In this document: positions 1-11,100 of the stretch, piece by piece
Position numbering within the stretch: position 1 is the stretch's first letter
How the letters are laid out: each line of letters opens with the position of its first letter
Origin: Clostridiales bacterium
GTDB lineage: Bacteria; Bacillota; Clostridia; Christensenellales; Aristaeellaceae
Length of the DNA stretch: 20,696 nt
Assembly: GCA_004554085.1 (NCBI GenBank)
Contig: SFNY01000040.1
Span: 1-20,696 of the forward strand
Direction of reading: 5' to 3'
Translations under genes and position numbers: made by a program
Notes under the pieces: model-generated
What the model was told of the DNA's origin: nothing
The model's database searches: none
Seen by the model: only the letters and a program-made list of their open reading frames with translations

Positions 1-16
1 TACAGGGGTGATGGCG

Positions 17-280
17 ATGAACGAGTCAGTGATTGTGGCGCTCGTCACCGCAGGTGCAGCCATATTGAGCAACGTGGTGCTCAGCAGCAAAAACAGCCGT
101 GAGATCGACCACAAGCTGGAGACCCATCAGGCGGTGACGGACGCAAAGCTGGAGGAGCTGACCCGCGAGGTGCGGGAGCACAACAACTTCGCCCGGAGAA
201 TGCCCGTGCTGGAGGAGAAGATCAGCGTGGCGAACCATCGGATTGAGGACCTGGAGAATGAACACAAGAGAGGAGCATGA
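17..280 (+). CDS. Small phage membrane-anchored coiled-coil protein (XhlA-like, lysis cassette)
   Basis: This is an 87-residue protein when read from ATG 17. GTG 8 and ATG 11 are alternatives, but the AGGGG at 4-8 gives 8 nt of spacing only to ATG 17. The first 20 or so residues form one hydrophobic segment (VIVALVTAGAAILSNVVL). The rest is charged and helical, with LTREVREHNNFARRMPVLEE typical of small phage proteins found beside holins in Firmicutes and often annotated XhlA/haemolysin-like. It probably sits in the host membrane and helps lysis, but its exact role is not shown by the sequence. Its stop overlaps the first possible ATG of the next gene, which suggests translational coupling. 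The endolysin would be expected upstream, outside the window. Confidence 0.6.
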   Translation: MNESVIVALVTAGAAILSNVVLSSKNSREIDHKLETHQAVTDAKLEELTREVREHNNFARRMPVLEEKISVANHRIEDLENEHKRGA

Positions 281-282
281 GC

Positions 283-603
283 ATGAAGGCAATGTTGTCT
301 CAGCCTATGGCGGGCAAGACCGAGCAGGAAATTGTTTCTACCCGTGAACGCGCGATTCTCGCACTCGAAGCTCAGGGCTATGAGATTGTGAACACGCTGT
401 TCACGGACGAGTGGTACAGCAATGAAGAAATGGAGAAACGTGGCGTGGTGCAGATTCCGCTTTGCTTCCTTGCAAAGTCTCTCGAAAACATGAGCCTGTG
501 TCATGCCGCTTATTTCTGTAAGGGCTGGGAGGAAGCTCGTGGGTGCAGAATCGAGCATGAAGCCGCAAAGGCTTATGGGGTTACGATTATCTACGAAGAA
601 TAA
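283..603 (+). CDS. DUF4406-like phage protein (nucleoside 2-deoxyribosyltransferase fold)
   Basis: This 106-residue protein resembles the DUF4406 family, which has the nucleoside 2-deoxyribosyltransferase-like fold and is common in Firmicutes phages. Visible family hallmarks are the N-terminal LSQPMAGKT, a central NTLFTDEW, and the C-terminal CHAAYFCKGWEEARGC followed by IEHEAAKAYG. Its reaction is unproven; the fold suggests binding or cleavage of nucleosides or nucleotides. ATG 283 is preferred over ATG 277, because AGGAG at 271-275 lies 7 nt before 283 and only 1 nt before 277. It sits between the XhlA-like gene and the holin gene, an unusual place for a nucleotide enzyme and possibly just a cargo position in the late operon. 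Confidence 0.7.
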   Translation: MKAMLSQPMAGKTEQEIVSTRERAILALEAQGYEIVNTLFTDEWYSNEEMEKRGVVQIPLCFLAKSLENMSLCHAAYFCKGWEEARGCRIEHEAAKAYGVTIIYEE

Positions 604-619
604 AAGGAGGGGCATAAAC

Positions 620-823
620 ATGAAAATGAATGACAAGCTGTATGACATCTTGAAGTGGGTGGTCATGATTGTGATTCCCGCGATTACCACGGCCTATGTA
701 GGCCTGGCCGCCATCTGGGCCTTCCCGTATGCCGAGGAAGTGGCCAAGACGAGTGCGGTGGTCTGCACGCTGCTGGGCGCGCTTCTGGGCATCAGCACGG
801 CAGAGTATAACAAAAGCGAATGA
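620..823 (+). CDS. Phage holin, Dp-1 family-like
   Basis: This is a 67-residue protein with two hydrophobic segments: WVVMIVIPAITTAYVGLAAI near residues 12-32 and TSAVVCTLLGALLGIS near residues 44-59. The pattern MNDKLYDILKW at the start and GALLGIS before a short polar tail (TAEYNKSE) matches the Dp-1 type of small phage holin. Holins accumulate in the cytoplasmic membrane and open it at a set time so that the endolysin reaches the wall. The start is fixed by AGGAGG (605-610) nine nt upstream of ATG 620. A strong intrinsic terminator begins 6 nt after the stop codon. Confidence 0.8.
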   Translation: MKMNDKLYDILKWVVMIVIPAITTAYVGLAAIWAFPYAEEVAKTSAVVCTLLGALLGISTAEYNKSE

Positions 824-829
824 ACTACT

Positions 830-858
830 GGGGCGGGCGCGTAGCCTGCCCCTTTTTT
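830..858 (+). terminator. Intrinsic terminator after the holin gene
   Basis: A 9-bp stem GGGGCGGGC / GCCTGCCCC (one G.U pair) with loop GCGTA is followed by six T (853-858). This is a textbook Rho-independent terminator on the + strand. The ribosome binding site of the next gene (GAGGTGA, 859-865) starts right after the T tract, so there is no room for a separate promoter before ATG 870. Confidence 0.85.
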
Positions 859-869
859 GAGGTGATTGC

Positions 870-1433
870 ATGGCAAAGAAGGATTACAGCTTTGATGCAT
901 ATCAGAAATCCGGGTTTTCGACGGCAACCGGAATCGGTGCGCTTCAGGAACAGCTTGCAGCGCACTACCAGCGCACGGACGAGCAGCTCAAGGCGGACGC
1001 CAGGGCTGCGTATGATGCCCAGTATTCCAGCAGTAAGTTGAATTATCAGAACCAGCTGGCGCAGCTTTCGACCTATCGGGATGCCGACATCAAAAAGCTG
1101 AATCAGAGCTACGATCAGCAAGGAAATGTGATCCAACGCGATTTGAACAGCCACGGCTTGGGAAGGTCGAGCCTTGTTTCAACGCGCGGTGTAGAGAATG
1201 AGAATGCGCGCAACGCTGCGATTGCGGATAAGTCGCTGCAATATCTGGAGCAGGAGAACCAGATCAATGCGAATCTTCAGCAGCTGGATGCAGAGTACGC
1301 CCAGAACGTGGAGAACAAGTATGTTGAACTTCGCGACCAGCAGCAGGCGAACTACATTCAGATGCTGGCACAGATCGCGCAGCTTCAGCAGTCGGGATAT
1401 TCTGCATATGTGGACTATCTGCTCAAGAGCTGA
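870..1433 (+). CDS. Phage coiled-coil protein A, paralog of the next gene; possible internal virion protein
   Basis: This 187-residue protein has no signal peptide or membrane segment and is rich in Gln, Ala and Tyr. It looks almost wholly helical, with coiled-coil-like stretches around residues 20-90 and 110-175. It starts with a FDAYQKSGFSTATGIGALQ motif and ends with MLAQIAQLQ..GYSAYVDYLLKS. Both ends recur in the gene just downstream, so the two are tandem duplicates that diverged. I recognise no family with certainty. Its place directly before the giant protein and small terminase suggests a structural protein carried inside the virion or part of the tail. The start is set by GAGGTGA (859-865), 4 nt before ATG 870. 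Confidence 0.7.
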   Translation: MAKKDYSFDAYQKSGFSTATGIGALQEQLAAHYQRTDEQLKADARAAYDAQYSSSKLNYQNQLAQLSTYRDADIKKLNQSYDQQGNVIQRDLNSHGLGRSSLVSTRGVENENARNAAIADKSLQYLEQENQINANLQQLDAEYAQNVENKYVELRDQQQANYIQMLAQIAQLQQSGYSAYVDYLLKS

Positions 1434-1447
1434 GGAGGTGAGACGGA

Positions 1448-2161
1448 ATGGCGGACAATACGACCTTTGAGAAATATCAGGAGTCAGGGCACGCTCAGGC
1501 ATCCGGCGTTTCAGATCTTCAGCAGCAGGTTCCAAAGATTCCGGTTTCGGACGACGCCTTGCGGAAACAGGCGGAAGCACAGTACGCAGATACTCTCAAA
1601 ACGCTGGATGACAGCTACTCCAAGCAGCTCTCGGCGCTGATTACCTCTCAGGCGAACGATGAAAAGCTGTTGAATGAGCAGTACAACAACAGCATTTCAT
1701 CGATGATGGCTCAGCTCAAAAAACGCGGCCTGGATGTTACTGAGGCGCTCCCGCAGGCACAGACTGCGGCGATCAACAGGCATAGGAACGATACGATGAC
1801 TGTGCGTCAGAGCCTGTATAGCGCGCAGAGGAGCCTTCCTGAGCAGCAGAAGCAGTTGCTCTCCGCAGATTACGAGAAGGCGATTGCGCAGCGAATGTCT
1901 GCGAATCGAGCGACCAACATTCCTGTATTGAGCAATTTGCTCGCTCAGATTGCAGAGCTTCAGAGTGCGAGCTATACGGACTACATCAATTACCTGCTCG
2001 CCAAAAAGAGCAGAGGCAGCAGTAGGAGAAAGAGCACGTCCGGCAGCAAACCCGGCGGCACACAGAGTGGATATGTCCCGCCATCTGCGCTCGCGGGGTA
2101 TAAGGGGTCTGTTACGGCAACGAGCACTTATGTGAGTCCGTTTGGAAAGGAACGCTATTAA
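1448..2161 (+). CDS. Phage coiled-coil protein B, paralog of the previous gene, with basic tail
   Basis: This 237-residue protein aligns with the upstream protein over its first 190 or so residues. FEKYQESGHAQASGVSDLQQ matches FDAYQKSGFSTATGIGALQ, LDDSYSKQLSAL and LNEQYNN match the helical middle, and LLAQIAELQSASYTDYINYL matches the end. It then adds a roughly 50-residue tail rich in Ser, Gly, Arg and Lys (KKSRGSSRRKSTSGSKPGG), low in complexity and probably disordered, that ends in YVSPFGKERY. The basic tail could contact DNA or a partner protein; this is inference. GGAGGTG (1434-1440) lies 7 nt before ATG 1448, and 13 nt separate it from the giant gene. Confidence 0.7.
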   Translation: MADNTTFEKYQESGHAQASGVSDLQQQVPKIPVSDDALRKQAEAQYADTLKTLDDSYSKQLSALITSQANDEKLLNEQYNNSISSMMAQLKKRGLDVTEALPQAQTAAINRHRNDTMTVRQSLYSAQRSLPEQQKQLLSADYEKAIAQRMSANRATNIPVLSNLLAQIAELQSASYTDYINYLLAKKSRGSSRRKSTSGSKPGGTQSGYVPPSALAGYKGSVTATSTYVSPFGKERY

Positions 2162-2174
2162 CGGAGGTTAAGGC

Positions 2175-5100
2175 ATGGCAACGAACAACAAAAAGGAGAC
2201 CAATGCACGGATCGCACAGCGCGTTGCGGCGGAGTACAAAGCGGGAAAGGTTGTTGCGAAGGCAGGGACTCCGACGGCCCGCACGTCTGGATCGAGTGCG
2301 GCGGCCAAGAACAGCATCTATGCGGACAATATTCCGCACGTTGTAACCCAGTCCAAGGCGAAACAGCTCTATGATCGTGGATTCAAGATTACCGTGAACA
2401 CGCCGAGCGGAGCAAAAGAGTACAAGAAATACGGCAGCTCCGGTCAGAACAGTATTTCCGAGGCAGGCAAGTATCTTGCACCGCAGACACTTCGGTACAA
2501 CTACGAGACGAAAAAACCGGAGGACATGGACCTCGCAGAGTTTACCGCCTACATGCGCGCAAACGGTGCGACGGATGAACAGTGGCAGAGCCTCGCATCC
2601 TCCGTTGAGAATCCCGGCAGCCTGACCTACAACCCCTACTGGGGCAGCCGCTCCACGCAGGAGGTGGCCCTTCCCTTCTTTCGGCAGTATTTTGGCTCTG
2701 AAGATGTGCGCCTGGACGAAGATTTCTTTGTTCAGAACGTCGGCCTGCGCGCCTTTGCGCAGTACACCAATACCGGGTCTCTCAAGACTCCGGGCAAGTA
2801 CGCCTCGGACGATGAGTGGGCTGGCTACTGGTATGTCAAGACTCTTCAGGACAAGGACGAGAATCTGAAGGTGGATCAGGAATGGAGTGACCTGCGCAAG
2901 CGTCTGTCCGAGGAGTATGCGGGCTATCAGCAGGTGTATGGCAGAGCGCCCAGCTACGATGAGCTCATCTCTCGAATTGACTGGAGCGACTACACCTATC
3001 TTCAGAAGATCGATAACAGCCGCAACATCGGCACGGAGACCAGCAACAATGTGCTTCGGCTGAACTGGGGCACGAACTATTCCCGTGAGTCCCTGGCGGG
3101 CCTGTACAGCGTGTTGAAGTCCGGCGGGGACATCAGCGAGGATCGAAGCTACTTCGAGGATGCGGTGCAGTATTGGCTCTCTCCGGCTGGCGAAGATGCC
3201 GGCGCAGCTGCAAGCAATGCACTCGGGATGGACGTAGCTGGATGGACGGATGCGGATTATGATTCTGCCATGCAGCAGGCGCGCCAGAGCGGCGACCACG
3301 AGACCTACGAGACGCTGAAATACTTCCGCTGGGCGAATGGCGAACACATGGGCAGCCTGGACACCACGGATTATCTGGGCGGGCGCTTCGGCTACTACAA
3401 GGACGACGCATACTTCAAGGCGATTGAGGAGACCTATGCTTCCGTATGGGAGGAGATGTACACCGACGAGAGCCGCACCTCCGTAAAGAAGCCGACGGCA
3501 TCCGATTCCATCGTGTATCATGCAGCGTATCAGGCCTGGCAGGACATGCAGACGAAGGCTGACACGGAGCTCGTGGAGGAGCAGGCAGAGCGTGTATTTG
3601 CAGCCGTTCAGAGCGTTGACAAGGCGGATTTCTCCAGCGAGGAGGAGTATCGGGAGTTCATCAACGACTACGTGCTCGATCTGAGCGGATCGGACTACGC
3701 GGAGCTGCGGAAATACATGGACGGCAGCCTGAAGCTCGCCAGGGACGTATTCATTTCGCAGGAGGAATTGGATGCGTATATTCACGACAGTTGGACGGGA
3801 GGCGCGCAGGAGAAGCCGGAGACGATCGTTGTGGAGGCTACGGAGCCGCCGTATGGCTATGACGAAGCAATGCAAAACAACGCCGCCAGCGATGCTGTGA
3901 AGCACGCAAGCGACGCAAAAGAGACTGCGGATGCGTTGGTCGCCCTTTCTGAGTCCGGGGCAAGTGTGAGTGCAAGCCAGATAGCACAATCCGGCATGAC
4001 GGTTGTGCCTGCACTGATTCTGGAGAGCAAAGTTGCGCCCGTTTTAGCTGCCATCTGGAAGGATTTTCGCAGTGGAAGCCTTACCGAAAAACTGGGGGAT
4101 GCAGCGAGTTTCATTCAGGAAAAGGCAGTAGATCCGGTGCTCAAGATGCTCGCCGAGGCGACCGGCGCGGATGGAACGGAAACGATCACTGTTGGCAATC
4201 TGAAGGAGCTCCTGGTTCAGCAGACACTTGCTCAGATGGGCGGCAGTGACGTGAGCGTTGCAGACGGTGTGATCGCTGCGGCAATTCCGGATTCCAACGA
4301 GTTTCTGTTTGCGATTTATCGCATGCCCACCGATGGCGGTTCAGACATACTGGATCAGCCCGTCGATATGGGGGCGTACAGGAACGTTTACAACAATTGT
4401 AAGGAGCAGGGCTATACCCCCGAGGATTCTGCGGACACCGCCCTGAGCGCCGCAATGTATTGTGAGCCCGGCCTGAAAGCCATCGGCAACGGCCTGGAGA
4501 GCGACGAGGAGCTCGCAGCAGCCTCCAACAGCCTCGTTGACAAGGTTACTGGGTCGGAGGGCTACGAGGACGGCATGGCGCTGCTTGCGCCGATTGTGAG
4601 CGAAGCGGCGGCGGCATCCGAGGAGGACGCGACGCAGGAGCTTCAGGATTTCGCAGGTGCAATGGCGCTGGGCATGTCTGAGCAGGCGACGGCTGCCCAT
4701 TCTGCGACCACGCGGAACCTGCTGAACGAGCTGATGCACGGCGACATCTCCGCGTCGGACGTGCTGGAAGGCCTGAAGAATACCGGCAAGTACCTGATGC
4801 AGAAGGCCGGCGGTTTTGCACAAGGCGTTGTGGATAACACGCGAAAGGTGTTCAGAAGTGGAGAGCTGGGCTATACCTCCGCACAGATCACTACGGAGCG
4901 CTACGATGCTCTGGATGACGAAACTCGTTCCAGCATTGACGGCGTATACAATCAGCAAATCGGCAGCGTCGCAAGCGATAGCGAGGTTCTGCTGGGCATC
5001 GCTGCGTATGCGGCAAGAAACGGGCACGCAGAGGGCTACGGCAGCGGAGAAAGCAAGGCAATCGACAGCACCGGCGAACGCTTCCTGTCCGGCAATGACT

Positions 5101-8100
5101 TCATTTCCTGGCTTGGTGCTGTGACGAACACCACTTCCGAGGAGGACCAAGAGCAGTACAAGGTGCGCAACGATCTGCGCACGTATGGCAGGTGGTTCAC
5201 CTTTGACGAAGCCTGGGCGCTGGCTAACGCCTGGGAGACCGGTTATATCGATTACGATGGATTCCGCGATGTGCTGGAGAATCGCGTATCGAAATTCTCC
5301 GGCGAGTGCGTCAATGCTATCAATAACGCAGACGCGCTCTCCGAAGGCGCGCAGCAACTCCGCAGCACTTTGGACGGTATGGAAGCCGGCATTAACCACA
5401 ATCTCGAAGCTACCTCGAATGGCATAAGCGATGAAATTATAAGTTCCGCCAAGAGCGCACAAAATTGGATATCCAACGGCGCTGACGCAATCAGCACAAT
5501 ACGCGCACAGGCGGGGCTTGCTGATGCGATTGGGCTGGATGATATTATTGCTCAAAGCGAGGATGAAGCTCTGCGTCACTTCGCTATTGAGGATGCACTG
5601 ACTGCGTTGATCGACGGCAATACTCAAGCAGATGTGATCGACCAGACCAGCGGCTATGACTTTACCCTCCCCCAGGTGGACGAGCTGCGCAAGGCGATCG
5701 ATCTCTACGAGAAATTCGGCGCATACGGCTATGATTTCGTGATGGCGGCAACTCCGGAGTACCTGAAGAAGTTCGGCATCGATCTGGAGGGCGAGGGCCT
5801 GACAGCCAGCCTTGAGGAGTACATGGACGAGCTGACGGAGGGTGCGTGGAGGGACGCCTATGTGAGCGATGGCCTGGGATTTGTGGGCATGATGAATGCC
5901 GGTCTCGTAAAGGGCTATCAGGGCGTTGGAAACGTCGTCGCAGGCGGCTCCCGCATGATCCGCGATGTGCTGGATTTCCTGCCGGGCATTACGGCCTATA
6001 ATGAGGGCGACGGCAGCTACTACGACCGGGTACAGAGCGTCTCCGGCAAGGTGGACGAGCGCCTCGCGACAAAGGCGACAAGCTTTGAGCAGTTCGCTGC
6101 GAAGATCGTATCTGAGGTCACACGCAATCAGCTCACCGGTGCTTTTGGTGCGGCTCTTGGCAATATGGCAAATGCCGGGAAGTTTTCCAGGCATGTCTCA
6201 TCTGCCGTTCAGAAGGCAACTTCCGGCGGAACTGTGAATGCAAGCGGCGTGGCACAGCTTATGAATGCGGCCACCGCCTCCAAAAGCGCAATCGATACTG
6301 CGGAGATCATTGCACGCACTCCGTTTGCAACGACCGTATTCACCGGTTCATACAACGAGAGCCGTGACAATGAAAAGGGCGTATTCAGCTCACTGACTCG
6401 CGCCTGTCTGGACACGATGATTGAGCTGTTCACCGAAACGCCCGCTGTTGATGACAAGCTGGATGCGGTCAAGAACTGGATCATGCCGAGTCTCGACAAG
6501 GCCGGAGACGGAGCCATTGGTTACATCGCGAAACTGGCGAGTGATTCCTTCAATGAGGTGGGCCAGGAGGAGATTTCCCTGATGTTTGAGCGCCTGTTCG
6601 ATACCATCGAGGATGTAGACGGGTCGAAGATCAGCGATGTGAAGTCCTTCTTCTCTGAGCTCTGGCGCTCCATCCGGGACAACACCGAGGGCATGGGCGA
6701 GGAGGCCGCCAGCACTGCTCTTTCCACGACCTGCATCACCCTGTTGGGCAGCGTATTCAACCTGCCGTTCAATTCCGTCTCCCGCTTCAAGCTGGACGAG
6801 GCGATGAGCGGCAACATGCGGTTGGATGCCGCGTCCGTGGAGAGCCTCATGAGCGATGCGATCATGGAGATCGGCGAAGCGATGGAGACGGCGGAGTCTG
6901 CGGCTGCGGAGACCGGCAAGGAAAAGAGCGAATACGATCCGACAAAAACGCCTGTATTTGATCGCAATGGTACGTTGAAGGACAAGTTCAAGGCAGCGAT
7001 TCGCGGAGAAGGAAGCGAAAGTGAACTGGCGCAGGCCATCGAGGACGAAGTTGCCGGAGATGCCTCTGAGACCGCGCAGGAGGCCCCCACAGAGCAGGAA
7101 ACTGCACCCGAACAGGAAGCCGTTGCAGAGCCTGCACCGGCAGAGGAGGCCCGGCCTGAGCGTGATCCGAATCTTTCCGTAGGCGCAACCAAGGTTGCGG
7201 ATTACATGGACGAGGCGGAGAATGCCACCAGGGACGCCATCGCAGCCGAGGCTGGGAATCGAGTGTTTGAAGCTGCCATGGCGCAGGACAGCGCCACACA
7301 GACCGCGAGAAAGGCATACGAGCGCGCACAGGAGGATTTGAGTCGGGAGCAGCAGAAGGAAATCGAGATTTCCATGCAGATCGACACCAAACAGCAGCAG
7401 ATGTATGGCATCTATTCCGCTGCAATGAATGAGGGCGTGCCCTTCAATTCCCCGAACGTGCAGAACGCGGTCATCGCCAACCAGCAGGCCACAGCAGCTT
7501 TGCGGAGCGATCTTGCCAAGCAGCAGGAGAAGGTCAAGCTGGCAAGAACTGCATGTGAGCGCGCTCAGAAGGAGTATGACGAGGCCAGAGAGGAAGCAAA
7601 GAAACAGTACCAGGCAGAGGCGGCTACGACTGCGAAGAAGGCGGCCATGCGCATTGACGAGGCGCGTGCGCTTTTGCAGAGTGAAGTTGCAAAGCAGGGC
7701 CTGGTTCCCATCGATGAGATCAATCCCAAGCCTGGCAGACGCTATGCTGATGATACAGCAACGATTCCTTCTGATGGGGATGTAGACCCTAGAACGGTTT
7801 ACAACGAGGATTTATCCAAATTAGAAAAAAACAAGCGAACCGATAAGGCAGTTGGTGCTGATTTGGATAAAATCACAATTCGTCAAGATGAAAACGGGAG
7901 ATTCGATTTTAATGATTTTGCAGGCCGTGAATCTGACGCTGTATACGGTGTTTTGAAGAAAGATGTTACACTTAATGAGTCTAGCGAAACCACAGGCATT
8001 GACAATCGTGATTATAGTATTGATTTCGACCTGAAGGCAACAAATCTTCTGGATTTGTTCAACCGTATTCTGAACACTTCTGAGTCGAATGCGCAGGAAT

Positions 8101-11100
8101 ACATGGTGCATGTCCCAAAAAAGGTGTACGATTCTCTGATTGGCATCTTTGAGCGCATGAAGAACGGTAAGAAGTACCTTGATACGTTTTTCAAGCATTC
8201 TGTAAATACCGAGGAGAATGCGGATTACAGAGTAATCGGACGTGATCGCGTCGATAAAACATCTGATCTCGCCCGGAGCCTGAGTTCTACGAATTATGAC
8301 ACCCTGAAGAATGAATTCGGCATGACGCCCGTGGCAGAAAATGAGAACGAGGTCATCCTGAAGATCACCGGCAGTCAGAAGGGCATCTATACGAGTGACA
8401 TTTTGCAGGCGGAGCAGGAATTGCGCGACGCAAGAACTGAACTGAGCGACATCCGGGCGATTGTCGGTGGCTTGGAAGCATCCGGTAGGCTGGCGCGCGG
8501 CGAGGAGAAGCAGAGCATTCTTGCCCAGAAGAAGGAGTACGTTCAGAGGCTGGAAGCTGCGCGCAGCCGGGTTCTTGCGGCGAAGAATGCACTTAGCGAA
8601 ACAAAGCGGGAACAGGCTGGCTTTACGGCGGAAGAATACGTTCTGGTTCAGAGAAGTGACCTGCAAAGCCTGTTGAATGGGCTTTCGGATCGGAGAATCA
8701 TTGACGACATTGACGTGGATGTACAGGTTGAGAATCTGTACGAGCAGTACAACGCCGGAACCTATGATTCGGAGCACCTGAAATCCATTCTGATGGAGCT
8801 CACGGACTTCTCCGACATGGATGAGTCGAAAGCGGCGATTGTTCGCAAAAATATCGACGGCATGTCCGATGCAGAGCTGATGACCGAGATCATCTCTACC
8901 TGGCGCGATCAGGATCGGGCGGATGCGGCGCAAGGCATCCTGAAACAACTTCCGTATCGCGCGTTTGAAAGTAGCGCTGCTATGCGCAAGTATGTCAAGG
9001 AGAATGGAGGCTGGAGTCGTAGCGGCGGCAGTTTTGAGAATCTGGAGACGAAGCAGAGCTACTATGTAAACTATGGTCTGTTGTCATTGGTGAATCGGTA
9101 TCGCAATATGCTTGCGGCAAGCGAAGATTCTGATTTGGACGATCTCGGCCTTTCGATGTATCATCTTAATCCGAATGATCTGGAGGGCTTTTTGCGCAAG
9201 ACGGTGGAGCTTGCAAATGCCGCTGCACTTCAGGGAGAAGAACGCTGGAAGGCCTTGGAAACTCTTGCTGGAGTCGTGGAGTCTCCGCTCAAAGACGGAA
9301 AACTCTATAATGCAGTTGATACCGTGCCTGCCGGAACGCTGCGCGTGAACCCGAAATGTAAAAACAGTGGCCTTCAGGACGAAGCAGGGAACTTCCTTGC
9401 AGATAGAGCGCTGTATCAGGTTCAAAAGGCGTGTATCAATATCTCCAATAATACTGGAAATTACAGCCTGTATGTCGTTGAGGAGGTCGACGGGCAGCGC
9501 GTTGTTCGTCAGGCCGGCGCTTTCTATGAGGAGCTGGGCGGCCGGTATTGCCCGACCTACACGTACATCATGGAGAATGCGACCGAGGCCTACCTGAAGC
9601 ATACGAAAACCACACAGGATGGCAGGGAATACGTCAACTACGATTTCAGCGTGGGAATCGGCGACGCCCGAAGCGATGATGCTCTGAAGGACAATCTGGA
9701 TGCTGCGGAGCGACTGTTCATGGGCATGTTCTCTGCGACGGAAGCACAGCCCTCTAATGCAGAATTTGGCCTGTATGCAGAAGCGTACCTGCGTGCCAAG
9801 GCTGATGTGCTGGAGCGTGCAATCTCTATGGCCGCGCGTGATTATCGCCTGAATGGAGATCGGTTCGGTAACGATCACACACGTCAGCTTGCTGAGGAGG
9901 TCAGGGCGAACAAGGAGGAACTGGTACAGATTCGCAAGGCACTGAACGATGATTCTGAGCTTCAGAAGTACATCGAAGGCTACAAATTCGCAAGCAACGG
10001 CGCAAGCGGTGCAGATGTGCGTGCGGCTGCTGAGATGGTCGTGGAGCGTGCGGGCGTTTCGAGTCCTGAAGCGCAGGCAGCCATGGCTCTCGCGGAGAAT
10101 GCTCCCGAAGCCGATGCAGAGGCGGACAGCGTGCCCGAGGCTGCAGTGAGTAGCGAGAAGCGCAGCATTGCACTTGAGGTAGACCAGAGGCTCACGGAGG
10201 GTATGACTGCCGAGGGGCGCGGCGATTACTACGCTTCTCGCGCGGAAGATGCTGCGCGCGACGGCGACGCCTATCGCTATGCCAGGTATCAGAGAGAGGT
10301 CCTCAATGCAGCCGAAGAAAGCGGTATGACCGAGGCGGAGGGTGCTTCCGAGGACACTGAATCCGGTGAGAACGGCGACACGTCCACGGAGACCTCGGAT
10401 CAGACCGCTGATCCTGTTGTGCAGGCGATGGACGAGTACGAGGTTTCGCCGGAGGATCAGGCTGCGATCGACGAGGCATACCCGAACCGTGAAGCGAAGG
10501 AGGAGGCCGAACTGTTCGACAAGTCCGAACAGTTCGCCGAACCCAAACCCGTGGACGAGAATACCTCTGTCGGCGGCATGGGCCACGATGCGGAATCCAT
10601 CGAATACGGCAGGCAGGTGATTCGTCAGCAGAACGCGCTCATCAAGCAGCTCAATCGGCAGATCAACGATCTCGTTCCTGCAATCAAGGCAGAATGGGAG
10701 AACGGAGCCTCCTACTGGTCGAGTCTAGCGGAGGAAAAGAAGCGGCTGATGCAGGAGATGAACGACGCGAACGGCGACCCTGCTCGGCTTGCATCGATCC
10801 GTGATGGCATCAACCGGATTCATGTGGCCCAGCAGCACAGCGACGAAGCGCGTGAGTCATTCGCCAGATGGACGTCGCTCGTCAGCAATAAGAAAGCGCT
10901 GGAGAATCGCAGGAATACCGCCAAGCAGACCATGAAGGTCAATTCCCAGATGGTCAACGGCACTGAGACTGCAAAGCAGCTTGCCGAGGGTGATGTGAAG
11001 TATAACCCGTATATTCCGGTTGCGGGCTCCAAGGGAAACAAGACCGGCCTGGAGATTGCCAAGGAAATCAGGAACGATGCCTACGGCAGCGGTATGATGA

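Noticed and set aside
2112..6194. Long frames on the - strand opposite the giant gene (625 and 617 residues)
   Set aside because: They have no ribosome binding sites or family motifs, are rich in the His/Arg/Leu typical of antisense translation of GC-rich coding DNA, and lie inside a continuous + strand gene.
9084..10586. A 500-residue - strand frame inside the giant gene
   Set aside because: Antisense shadow of the giant gene; no start signal and no domain pattern.
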